Position numbers and translations under genes: made by a program. This document shows, one piece after another, positions 5,376 to 11,904 of a DNA stretch of 11,904 nt. Origin of the DNA: Succinatimonas sp. UBA7265 (lineage in GTDB: Bacteria > Pseudomonadota > Gammaproteobacteria > Enterobacterales > Succinivibrionaceae); assembly GCA_002473165.1 (NCBI GenBank), contig DKSD01000038.1, positions 1 to 11,904 on the forward strand. Reading direction: 5' to 3'. Each line of letters opens with the position of its first letter. The stretch's first letter is position 1. The notes under the pieces were generated by a model. That model was not told where the DNA came from, made no database searches, and was given only the letters and a program-made list of their open reading frames with translations.

Positions 5376-6806
5376 CTATTTTTTTCCTGTCATCACTTCC
5401 CAGCGGCCGCGCTGCCGGTTTCCGCTTCTGCGGATTTCTTGAGCATCTGAAAGTTTTTTAACGTAGTACTTAACGGTGGAGAGTTTCATGCCCAGTTTCT
5501 CTGACAGATGTTTGAGCGTTATTTCAGGATCAGAGCGCATCAGCGCCATGATCGCTGTTGTTTTGTCTGTAGCAGGTGCTGCCGTATTGTCATCGGGCAG
5601 GACTACCCCGGCATCATCAAATTCCTGGGGTTTGCGATACAGCGATACGCGCAGTGATGAAGTACGATTTTCTATTTCAGGGGGCTTTAGCCCGTAGGAT
5701 TGGGCGTCTCTGAAGAGACGCGGAATTCCTGAACCCCAGCTTTCGATGATATGCATGTAGATGAAAGTAGCGCCCAAGGCCTTGTTACGCAGGAAAGGGC
5801 TGCCTTTAATGATCTCACTAATAGAAAGGGTATCAGACAGGCGGCCTGGTGAGGTTACTTCAAGGCGATCTGAGTAAACTGCCAGCTGGATGGCGCCTGA
5901 ACGCACATAAGAGCGGTGGCAGACGGCATTGGCTATCATTTCGCGTATGCCCAATGCCGGAAGTTCATATGCATCGCTGCGAAAGACGCCGTCGATCCTT
6001 GAACCCATTGAGATGAAGTTCAACACATAGTTGGTTGCGGCATCCACCTGTTCATCAATCGGGCCGCGGATCTCTTTGCGATCGACAAACTGGCTTCTCG
6101 TGGTGTCCTTAAACACGGCACACTGGATATACGCATTGGAGAAACTGGCATCGCCGTTTTCCAGCAGCAGGTAGCCGTTGGTCGGAAAATACTTGCCGCT
6201 TTCCTTAATTAGCAGCCGCCATGATACTAACTGACTTACTGTGAGCTTCCTTAACCGCTCTCCAAGGTCAAGCCTCGCAATGTTTTCCTTAGCATGTCGG
6301 TACATTCTGTTGCAGAGTTTGGCGATCCTGCCCTCGCTCAGCGCTTCCCTGGAAGCAGGCTGCACATCAAAGCCTCCAAGGCTGCTTTGCAGCATGAGCT
6401 CTTTGACCGTTTCCGGATCGGCTTTGCGGGTGGTAGCGCCGATACGCACATAACAGCCTTCTTGAAGCCCCTGCTTTTTAATGAAATAAGGCTTATCAGA
6501 TCCAGGAGAAATTGTGGCGGTGATGACGAGTTTGCCATTGATGTCCAGCACTTCCACCGCAGGTACGATTTTTGGGGAGCAGGCATCAAAGATGCTGGAG
6601 GAGATTGCATCCATTTTTTGGAAGATCTCGTCCTTAGGAAAACCGATTGGCTTCCAGGTGTCGTTTTTTACGCCAAAGACAATGGTACCGCCATTGCCGT
6701 TGGCAAATGCAACTGCGGTTTTTATGTACTTTTCTTTTTCAGAAGGCAGGTCTGCCTTGAATTCAAGCATGTCGCTCTCGCCTTTTTGAATATCATCAAG
6801 CGTCAT
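5376..6806 (-). CDS. Schlafen AlbA_2 domain / winged-helix transcriptional regulator
   Basis: A 476-residue protein of the group of predicted regulators sharing a domain with mammalian Schlafen (COG2865-like). An AlbA_2 domain spans about 8-135 (LEFKADL at 14-20, VAFANGNGGTIVFGV at 32-46). A GHKL-ATPase-like C-terminal region spans about 284-370: REMIANAVCHRSY (288-300) resembles the N box, then SPGRL (319-323) and SWGSGIPRLF (356-365). A winged helix-turn-helix lies at about 414-470. Such proteins are thought to bind nucleic acid and act as regulators; their ligands are mostly unknown. I chose ATG 6806 because GGAG (6816-6813) lies six bases before it. A TTG at 6818 lies upstream of that site. 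The gene is divergent from the DUF4143 ATPase gene, and phased repeats between them are candidate operators for this protein. The stop is TAG. Confidence 0.85.
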   Translation of the reverse strand: MTLDDIQKGESDMLEFKADLPSEKEKYIKTAVAFANGNGGTIVFGVKNDTWKPIGFPKDEIFQKMDAISSSIFDACSPKIVPAVEVLDINGKLVITATISPGSDKPYFIKKQGLQEGCYVRIGATTRKADPETVKELMLQSSLGGFDVQPASREALSEGRIAKLCNRMYRHAKENIARLDLGERLRKLTVSQLVSWRLLIKESGKYFPTNGYLLLENGDASFSNAYIQCAVFKDTTRSQFVDRKEIRGPIDEQVDAATNYVLNFISMGSRIDGVFRSDAYELPALGIREMIANAVCHRSYVRSGAIQLAVYSDRLEVTSPGRLSDTLSISEIIKGSPFLRNKALGATFIYMHIIESWGSGIPRLFRDAQSYGLKPPEIENRTSSLRVSLYRKPQEFDDAGVVLPDDNTAAPATDKTTAIMALMRSDPEITLKHLSEKLGMKLSTVKYYVKKLSDAQEIRRSGNRQRGRWEVMTGKK

Positions 6807-6910
6807 CTTTGTCTCCAAGTTCAGTTACGCAGCCTCATCAGGCTATAAAACAAGGGATATCACATTGTAAAACAATGCAGTAAATAAAAATACTGCCAGA
6901 TACACAATTC

Positions 6911-6918
6911 CGGTATTT
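6911..6918 (-). promoter_or_regulatory. Inverted outlying copy of the AAATACCG motif
   Basis: CGGTATTT is the exact reverse complement of AAATACCG, the unit repeated at 6975-7036. It lies about 65 bp from the cluster and 105 bp before the regulator start codon. An opposed copy at a distance could allow looping. An 8-mer match alone is weak. Confidence 0.3.
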
Positions 6919-6974
6919 GAGGCTGGCGCCATCTGCCGTTTACCGCCGAATGATCCGGTGAAGGTTATAGGATC

Positions 6975-7036
6975 ACCGCAAAAATACCGAATTAAATACC
7001 GCAAAAATGCCGATAATAATTGCGCAAAAATACCGA
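6975..7036 (+). promoter_or_regulatory. Helically phased AAATACCG repeats between divergent genes
   Basis: CGCAAAAATACCGA recurs at 6977-6990, 7000-7013 (one mismatch, TGCCG) and 7023-7036, exactly 23 bp apart. A further AAATACCG lies midway at 6994-7001, and ACCG/GCCG cores fall at 6975, 6986, 6998, 7009 and 7032, that is every 11-12 bp or one per helical turn. The array lies between the start codons of the AlbA_2 regulator (minus) and the DUF4143 ATPase (plus). It looks like a multi-site operator for cooperative binding on one face of the DNA. Autoregulation by the AlbA_2 winged-helix protein is the simplest idea; iterons are an alternative. Confidence 0.6.
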
Positions 7037-7107
7037 ACGATTTGGGTAAAATATCATCTAACATCATTCAATTGCATGATTAAAGTTAGGCATCTCTGAG
7101 GTTGTCA

Positions 7108-8416
7108 ATGGCGCTTGCGCATAAGGAATACAGCCAGAGGATCGCTGACGTTCAGCTGAGGGAGTATCTTGAGGCCTTTGGTGCAGTCCTGATTGAAGGT
7201 CCCAGAGGCTGCGGCAAGACCGCGACAGCTCGCAAGGCGGCTCGCAGCGCCATCAGCCTGCGGGATCCTAAAAAGCGCGATGAGTATCTGGCAACGGCCT
7301 CAGTCAATCCTTCTTTGCTGCTTAAGGGGGACGCCCCGAGGCTGATCGCAGAATGGGGGGGATGCCCCGGTGCTCCGGGAGGCGGTGCGCGCACAGCTTG
7401 AGGAACGACGGCTGCCTGGCCGTTTTATCCTCACCGGCTCACATACCGTCGATCGCCCGAAAATCCGCCATTCCGGCACCGGCAGGATCGCATCAATGAG
7501 CATGCTGCCCATGAGCCTTTGGGAGTCGCATGAATCCACAGGCGAGATCTCGTTGCGCAGGCTCTTTGACGATCCGGCCTGCGACATAGAAGGCAAAATC
7601 TCCAAAATGGCGATCGAGGATCTGATCTTCGCAGCAGCCCGCGGCGGCTGGCCGGCTGCGCTGTCCTGCCGCACGCCTGCCGGTCAGCTGCGCTATGCAA
7701 AGAGTTATATTCGCGCCGTGTGCGGCGAAGATATTTCCCGCATTGACGGCAGGCGCAGGAACGGGGATCTGGCATCCTCGATCCTGCGCGCTTATGCGCA
7801 TCATGTTTCGTCCTTTGTAAAAAACACCGAACTTCTTGAAGAGCTCGCGGCCTCAGGCAGGGTGAGATGTTCTGCTGACACGTTAGATGGCTATCTGAAC
7901 GCCCTGCGCGGGCTTTTTGTGATTGCCGATCTCGATGCCTGGTGCCCTGCGATCCGCAGCAAGACGGCGATCCGCAGCGCCGTAAAACGCGGGTTTTGTG
8001 ATCCCTCCATTGCGGTCGCCGCTTTGGGGCTTGCTCCTGAGGAACTTCAGGTACAGCTTAAAACTTTTGGGTTTATCTTTGAGCAGATGTGCATCCGCGA
8101 TCTCAAAGCCTATACCGCCGCTGCCCGCAGCCATTTGTCTTATTACCGCGATCGGCACGGCCTTAAAGCGGATATCGTCCTGCACCTCAATGACGGCAGG
8201 TATGCGCTCATCGAATGCGTGCTCGGCAGCCGGGAAATAGAGGAAGGGGCAAGGCAGCTGCTTAAGCTTAAGCGCCTTATTGCAGAGCATAACCTCAAGG
8301 AAAAACGGCAGGTGCTCCGCGAGCCGGATCTGCTCATGATCTTAACTGGCGGAGAGATCGCTTACACGCGTAAGGACGGCGTGAAAATCATCCCGCTTGC
8401 CTGTCTTAAGGACTGA
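7108..8416 (+). pseudogene. AAA_14-DUF4143 ATPase, frameshifted in a G7 tract
   Basis: A full-length protein of this family (435 residues after removing one base) is encoded in two frames. The first (7108-7401) has Walker A GPRGCGKT (31-38). The second carries the rest from DAPVLREAVRAQLEERRLPG and RFILTGS through the DUF4143 domain to KGLKADIVLHL and the C-terminus. The frames join in seven G at 7355-7361. With six G the protein would read EWGDAPVLREAV without a break. The start is ATG 7108, with GAGG at 7098-7101. These ATPases are common in anaerobes and of uncertain role. Walker B is LIAEW where the family usually has LIDEW, and the C-terminal nuclease-like motif reads IECV rather than the usual IE.K, so two more key residues are missing. 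It is either a decaying gene or, less likely, switched by slippage in the G tract. An indel from sequencing is possible. Confidence 0.8.
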
Positions 8417-8420
8417 CGCA

Positions 8421-8454
8421 AAGGGCGCAGTGAGGCGAACCACACTGCGCCCTT
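8421..8454. terminator. Bidirectional hairpin between convergent genes
   Basis: AAGGGCGCAGTG (8421-8432) and CACTGCGCCCTT (8443-8454) form a perfect 12-bp stem with a 10-base loop. It lies in the 42-bp gap between the ends of the DUF4143 gene (plus) and the glycosyltransferase gene (minus). T runs are short on both strands, but the outer A/T pairs and position suggest a shared terminator. Confidence 0.65.
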
Positions 8455-8458
8455 GCCG

Positions 8459-10690
8459 TCACTCGTAGCGCTTTACGAACTTCTTTTGCGGATCGTCGAA
8501 TTCTTTTTTGAAGAGGTGCGGGTAGGGAGGCGCTTTGGGGGCGGGCGAGTCCTCGTGATCCCAGCCGACCTTGCCGTCCATGAAGTGATAATGATCGCCT
8601 AAAACGTAATCGGGCACAAAGGCGTACATCCTGCGGGCATCCTGCATGAAGTATTTGTACAGTTTTAGGATCTTTAAACCCTCATCCACAGCCTTTCCGT
8701 CATCCTGCACATGCATCAGGGCGTAGAGCGCTTCCATGAAGTAGCCCATGATGCTGCCGTGCAGGCAGTAGGCGATGCCGATGGTGCTCGGGTGTCTCGT
8801 GAGCAGGCTGATGACCTCGGAGCTTTGCATCATCATCCTGACAAACTCAAGCCTTGTAGCAGGCTTTTTTGAGACGAGCTTTTCCAGCCGGTCCAGCGTT
8901 TCGTAAAAGATCTCCCGCTCCATGAGCACCGGCACATCGCTTTCCTTGATCTCAGGCTTGAACGTGAGCTCGTTTTCTATGTAATCCATGAGCTCCTGCT
9001 TGTTAAGCTCAGGCCTTCTGCCGAACCTGAGATCCTCAGAGTGCGCCGGGATCGTGCCTTCGATACGTGCTCCGTCAGAGCAGTTATGGATCTTAAAGTG
9101 CACGTCCCTGAAATAGCGGTGCTCTGAGATCACGGTCTCCATCTGCTGGTTGGCGAGCCGAAAGAGCGGGTTGCTCTCAACCAGGCCGCCGAAATTGCCC
9201 GGCAGGCGGTTTTTTCCGACGCTGTACTGCCCGAAGACGCCGGCTGCGCCGTAGATGGAGCTGTACTGCGAGTGCATGGCGGCGCTGCCGTCTTCGCGGA
9301 TCTTGCGGCCGTTGTCTACGCCGAAAAGATAGGACTCCTTAAACCCGAACCCGAAGATCGCCGCTATGCCGAGGTTGCCCACCAAGGGGTTCATCATGTC
9401 GATCTCGCGGGTGCGCGGCATCTTCTCATGATGGCCGGCGATAAACCAGTAAAAAGGCTCGTCAGGTTTGCCGAAGATCGCCGTGTGCTTAAAGCGCATC
9501 GAGGTCTTGGGATGGATGACGTCGCCTGCCACCAGCGTCAGGCTGTCTTTGAATTCCTGATCTGGGATCGCGTCTATGGTTTCCGAGATCTCTGGGGTGC
9601 GCTCGGTTGCGGCATAGAAATCAGGTTTAATGCCGGCGTGGTAGAGCGTGTCGAGCGCCGTGCCGCAGGCGATGATCATCGCCTTGTCCTGGTTTTTGCG
9701 CAAAAACGGGATGTCGTGATCAAGCGACGGGCCGTTGGCCACCACAAACAGCGGGTATTCGCGGAATTTCTGCGGCAGCTGGGCGCTGCGGCGCACAAAG
9801 TGCTTGCCCATGAGCATGGAGCGGAAACCGTGCGACGCCCCGAAGAGGTGATCGTCGTAAAAGCCCTTGGCCGCGCGGATGCGGTAATAGTCCTTGGCGA
9901 TCACCTCCGCGCAGGCCGCGATCTCCTTTGAGTCATAATGCACGTATGACCAGGCCTGCGCGGAGAGGAACTCGCCGTGCTCGGTGTAATAGTCATAGAG
10001 CGCCTCATAAAGCTGCGCGGGCGTCTGACCCACGATGAGCTTAAAGCCGGTGTCGCTCTCTTTGATGTATTGGAGCAGCGAGGCCCAGTCAAAGGCGTGC
10101 AGCGAGGCGTAAAAGATGTCCGGATCCGGCTCGATGGCGATGAGATTGGCGATCTCGGCCTTGCTGTAGATGATCCCCAAAGGATAGCCAAGCCCGAGCC
10201 CCATGAGCAGCGCGTTGGGCAGAAAGCCCAGCTCTTTGGCGCTGTAGTCGGCCTTAGGCTGGGCCTTGATGAGTTCCTGGCAGCGCCTTACGGCCTCGTT
10301 GATGTAGCGAAAATGGATCTGCCCGTAGGGATCGTGCTCTATGCCGTATGCGCTGCCGGTTAAAGGATGGGCTAGCAGATCATCTATCTCGCGCTCGGTG
10401 GTCTCCCACGGGTTGTCGCAGTTGTAAAAGAAGCGCCCGTGCTCGTCTGGGAACATCAGGTTGGGCACGCCGTTTTCCGTGCAGAAAAACTGCAGCGTCT
10501 TTTTGGGGCGGTAGTTCGAAAACGCCGCCGTGACATCGGGCAGGAACTCCGAGAATGCCTCAAGATTTGCCTTAAAGCGCTGCTTAAGATCGTCTGCAAG
10601 CTGCAATTGCAGCGCCGCCAGCTCCTGATCGCTCAGATGCCGCGGCGCGCCGCTCTGTGCGCTCTTATCCTGATCCAGGCTCCCGCTCAT
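8459..10690 (-). CDS. Motility-associated (Maf/DUF115) flagellin glycosyltransferase
   Basis: A 743-residue cytosolic protein of the Maf family. An N-terminal region has LLMGLGLGYPLGII (161-174) and IAIEPDPDIF (184-193). The central DUF115/MptE-like domain has FVVANGPSLDHDIPFL (315-330), CGTALDTLYHAGIKPDF (342-358) and PLVGNLG. Maf proteins transfer nonulosonic acids (pseudaminic or legionaminic acid) onto flagellin serine or threonine before export, and are needed for filament assembly in several polar-flagellate bacteria. Length is usual. The start at 10690 has GGAGG five bases upstream (10700-10696). No sugar-synthesis genes lie in the window, so the donor is unknown. A flagellin fragment lies about 1 kb upstream on the other strand, consistent with a motility locus. 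The family assignment is firm; the sugar is not determinable. Confidence 0.92.
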   Translation of the reverse strand: MSGSLDQDKSAQSGAPRHLSDQELAALQLQLADDLKQRFKANLEAFSEFLPDVTAAFSNYRPKKTLQFFCTENGVPNLMFPDEHGRFFYNCDNPWETTEREIDDLLAHPLTGSAYGIEHDPYGQIHFRYINEAVRRCQELIKAQPKADYSAKELGFLPNALLMGLGLGYPLGIIYSKAEIANLIAIEPDPDIFYASLHAFDWASLLQYIKESDTGFKLIVGQTPAQLYEALYDYYTEHGEFLSAQAWSYVHYDSKEIAACAEVIAKDYYRIRAAKGFYDDHLFGASHGFRSMLMGKHFVRRSAQLPQKFREYPLFVVANGPSLDHDIPFLRKNQDKAMIIACGTALDTLYHAGIKPDFYAATERTPEISETIDAIPDQEFKDSLTLVAGDVIHPKTSMRFKHTAIFGKPDEPFYWFIAGHHEKMPRTREIDMMNPLVGNLGIAAIFGFGFKESYLFGVDNGRKIREDGSAAMHSQYSSIYGAAGVFGQYSVGKNRLPGNFGGLVESNPLFRLANQQMETVISEHRYFRDVHFKIHNCSDGARIEGTIPAHSEDLRFGRRPELNKQELMDYIENELTFKPEIKESDVPVLMEREIFYETLDRLEKLVSKKPATRLEFVRMMMQSSEVISLLTRHPSTIGIAYCLHGSIMGYFMEALYALMHVQDDGKAVDEGLKILKLYKYFMQDARRMYAFVPDYVLGDHYHFMDGKVGWDHEDSPAPKAPPYPHLFKKEFDDPQKKFVKRYE

Positions 10691-10740
10691 GATGCCCTCC
10701 GTAAGCTCCGGTGCTTTCGCTTCTTATATCTTGTGAAAAT

Positions 10741-10777
10741 ATAACAGAAAGCGCCGCGCTCTTGGTGAGCGCAGCGC
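10741..10777 (-). terminator. Terminator after the amino-acid-binding protein gene
   Basis: On the minus strand GCGCTGCGCTC (10777-10767) pairs with GAGCGCGGCGC (10761-10751) around the loop ACCAA. The stem is 11 bp with one U-G pair, followed by TTTCTGTTAT. It lies 39 bases beyond the binding-protein stop and 60 bases before the glycosyltransferase start, so the two genes are probably separate transcripts. Confidence 0.7.
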
Positions 10778-10795
10778 CACAGGAAAACGACAGCA

Positions 10796-10809
10796 CGCGT
10801 TTAAACGCG
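10796..10809. repeat. 14-bp perfect palindrome CGCGTTTAAACGCG
   Basis: A self-complementary 14-mer six bases beyond the stop of the binding-protein gene. It could form a small additional hairpin ahead of the main terminator, or be a protein-binding site. Nothing else marks a function. Confidence 0.4.
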
Positions 10810-10815
10810 CGGTGT

Positions 10816-11607
10816 TTACTCTTTTAAGGTGTCGGTGATGTCATAGCCGAACCACTTGTAGCTGATGCGGGAGAACTCGCCGTTCTCGTGCAACAGCTTC
10901 AGGCCGCGGTTCATCTCTTTTAACATCTCAGGGTGGTTCTTGCTGACGGCGATGCCGTAGTACTCTTTGTCCACGTCGCGATCGATGTGCAGCGAGACAA
11001 AGCCTGAATCCTTGTGCGAGGTCAGGAAGAAGTCGTTGACCGGCATGTCGTTGATGACGGCGCTGCAGCCGCCGTTGCCCAGCTCCATGTAGGTGTCAGG
11101 AGGGGAGTTGAACTGCTTGATCTTTGAGTTCTTCAGATGCTTTTGGGCAAAGAGGGCGCCGGTCGTGCCGATCTGCACGCAGATGTCCTTGCCGTCAAGC
11201 TTCGTGAAGTCAGGGTATTTGTCCTTGTCCGCCTTGGGCACGAGATAGGTCAGGCCGCAGAGATAGTAAGGATCCGAGAAGTCGACTTTCTTGGCGCGCT
11301 CCGGGGAGATGGTAAAGCCTGAGATGATGACGTCGATGCTGTCTGACATCAAAGCCGGGATGATGCCGTCAAAGGGCATGGGCTTGATGGTGACTTTGTA
11401 ACCGAGGTTTTTGCCGATGGCGTTGATGATGTCGACGTCAAAGCCGATCAGCTTGCCGCTGTCATCGATGTAGGTGAACGGCGCGAAAGCGCCGTCAACT
11501 CCGACGAGGATGGATTTGTCGCTGACTGTCGCCTGCGACGTGGAAGCGGTGCCGAGCAATGCCAAGGCCACCGCGCATCCTAAGATGCTGGATTTAAGAG
11601 TTTTCAT
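10816..11607 (-). CDS. Periplasmic polar-amino-acid-binding protein (SBP family 3)
   Basis: A 263-residue secreted solute-binding protein of an amino-acid ABC transporter (family 3, like GlnH or HisJ). The Sec signal peptide is residues 1-26 (positive start, hydrophobic 9-19, cleavage after TSQA). The mature part shows the family pattern: ILVGVDGAFAPFTY, GFDVDIINAIG, SGFTISPERAKKVDFSDPYY with the arginine that usually holds the ligand carboxylate, QIGTTGALFAQKH in the second lobe, and NDMPV. I chose ATG 11607 because the signal peptide begins there and GGAG (11621-11618) lies ten bases upstream; the longer frame adds 24 unlikely residues. No permease or ATPase gene lies beside it, so its transporter partners are elsewhere or it is an orphan receptor. 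The exact ligand cannot be read from the sequence. Confidence 0.92.
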   Translation of the reverse strand: MKTLKSSILGCAVALALLGTASTSQATVSDKSILVGVDGAFAPFTYIDDSGKLIGFDVDIINAIGKNLGYKVTIKPMPFDGIIPALMSDSIDVIISGFTISPERAKKVDFSDPYYLCGLTYLVPKADKDKYPDFTKLDGKDICVQIGTTGALFAQKHLKNSKIKQFNSPPDTYMELGNGGCSAVINDMPVNDFFLTSHKDSGFVSLHIDRDVDKEYYGIAVSKNHPEMLKEMNRGLKLLHENGEFSRISYKWFGYDITDTLKE

Positions 11608-11673
11608 AAAGTGGCAGCTCCGTTTAACTGTTGGGGGATATTTTAGCTCACAAGGCGCATGCTCAGGGAAGAG

Positions 11674-11898
11674 GCGCAAATTTCATCCTCGCAGTGCAGC
11701 ATGTCCAACGACGGCATCGCGTTAACGCAGACCGTAGAAGGCGCCATGGACGAGATGACCACCATGCTGCAGCGCATCCGTACTTTGTCAGTTCAGGCTG
11801 CCAACGGCACGAACACCTCGTCAGACCGCACTTCCATCCAGGCCGAGGTCACGGCGCTGTCTCAGGAAATCACCCGCATCGCGGCTATTCGCCATTAA
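11674..11898 (+). pseudogene. Flagellin fragment (D1 region only)
   Basis: About 65 codons match the conserved N-terminal coiled region of flagellin: SNDGIALTQTVEGAMDEM, LQRIRTLSVQAANGTN, DRTSIQAEV and QEITRIA. A complete flagellin would have about 75 residues before this and hundreds after. Here the match fades upstream into AQISSSQCSM, which looks like a degraded QISGLQ.AMSNAN segment. Downstream it runs into AIRH and TAA (11896-11898), where the family continues with a TTFNG-like stretch. There is no plausible start codon with a ribosome-binding site, and the 5' part abuts the divergent binding-protein gene. I read it as a flagellin remnant, such as donor DNA left by recombination between flagellin copies. 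The window ends six bases later, so what follows is unseen. Confidence 0.65.
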
Positions 11899-11904
11899 AA
11901 GTGG

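Noticed and set aside
6294..6848. 184-codon plus-strand frame
   Set aside because: Antisense to the AlbA_2 gene, whose domain motifs fix the coding strand.
6843..7067. 74-codon minus-strand frame
   Set aside because: It runs through the phased repeats and has no ribosome-binding site; hydrophobic stretches reflect AT-rich composition.
7355..7361. Programmed ribosomal frameshift at the G7 run
   Set aside because: Restoring the frame needs a shift after the first frame's GGG codons with no stimulatory structure or internal Shine-Dalgarno I could identify, and other key residues are lost; mutation is simpler.
9272..9931. 219-codon plus-strand frame
   Set aside because: Antisense shadow of the Maf glycosyltransferase gene, rich in Arg/Val/Ala as expected from complementing GC-rich codons.

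Overview
The window looks like a bacterial chromosome, probably a motile gammaproteobacterium. The tRNA genes carry an encoded CCA, and the Asp tRNA tail matches the enteric form as I remember it. A motility-associated (Maf/DUF115) glycosyltransferase lies near a flagellin fragment. Gene-rich parts are moderately GC-rich, with one sharply AT-rich island. Succinivibrionaceae-like anaerobes would fit, but that is a guess; no taxonomic marker is present.

Layout: 1-144 is the end of a tRNA cluster (3' tail of tRNA-Asp, complete tRNA-Thr(GGU), strong terminator). 145-1652 holds an AAA/ABC-type ATPase gene behind a 31-bp palindrome, and a short overlapping second reading frame that stops exactly at the edge of an insertion sequence. 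1650-4783 is an IS21-family element on the minus strand: istA is intact, istB is broken by an in-frame amber codon, and both ends carry transposase-site-like repeats on a 23-bp grid. 4784-5375 has no gene. It contains an AT-rich core flanked by a cluster of DnaA-box-like 9-mers, one of them perfect, and looks like a replication origin or DnaA-binding locus.

5376-6806 (minus) encodes a Schlafen-AlbA_2/GHKL-like/winged-helix regulator. 7108-8416 (plus, divergent) is an AAA_14-DUF4143 ATPase gene frameshifted in a run of seven G and lacking key residues. The space between these two genes carries helically phased AAATACCG repeats. A bidirectional hairpin at 8421-8454 separates this accessory block from 8459-10690 (minus, Maf-type flagellin glycosyltransferase) and 10816-11607 (minus, secreted amino-acid-binding protein). 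The plus strand then carries a short flagellin fragment near the window end.

The first 8.4 kb reads as an accessory region next to tRNA-Thr, with an ATPase locus, an IS, a regulator and a decaying ATPase. The last 3.4 kb reads as conserved chromosome for motility and nutrient uptake. The strongest candidates for something new are the DnaA-box/AT-rich island (5015-5244), the phased repeats at 6975-7036, and the ATPase locus whose second gene appears to have been cut by the IS.
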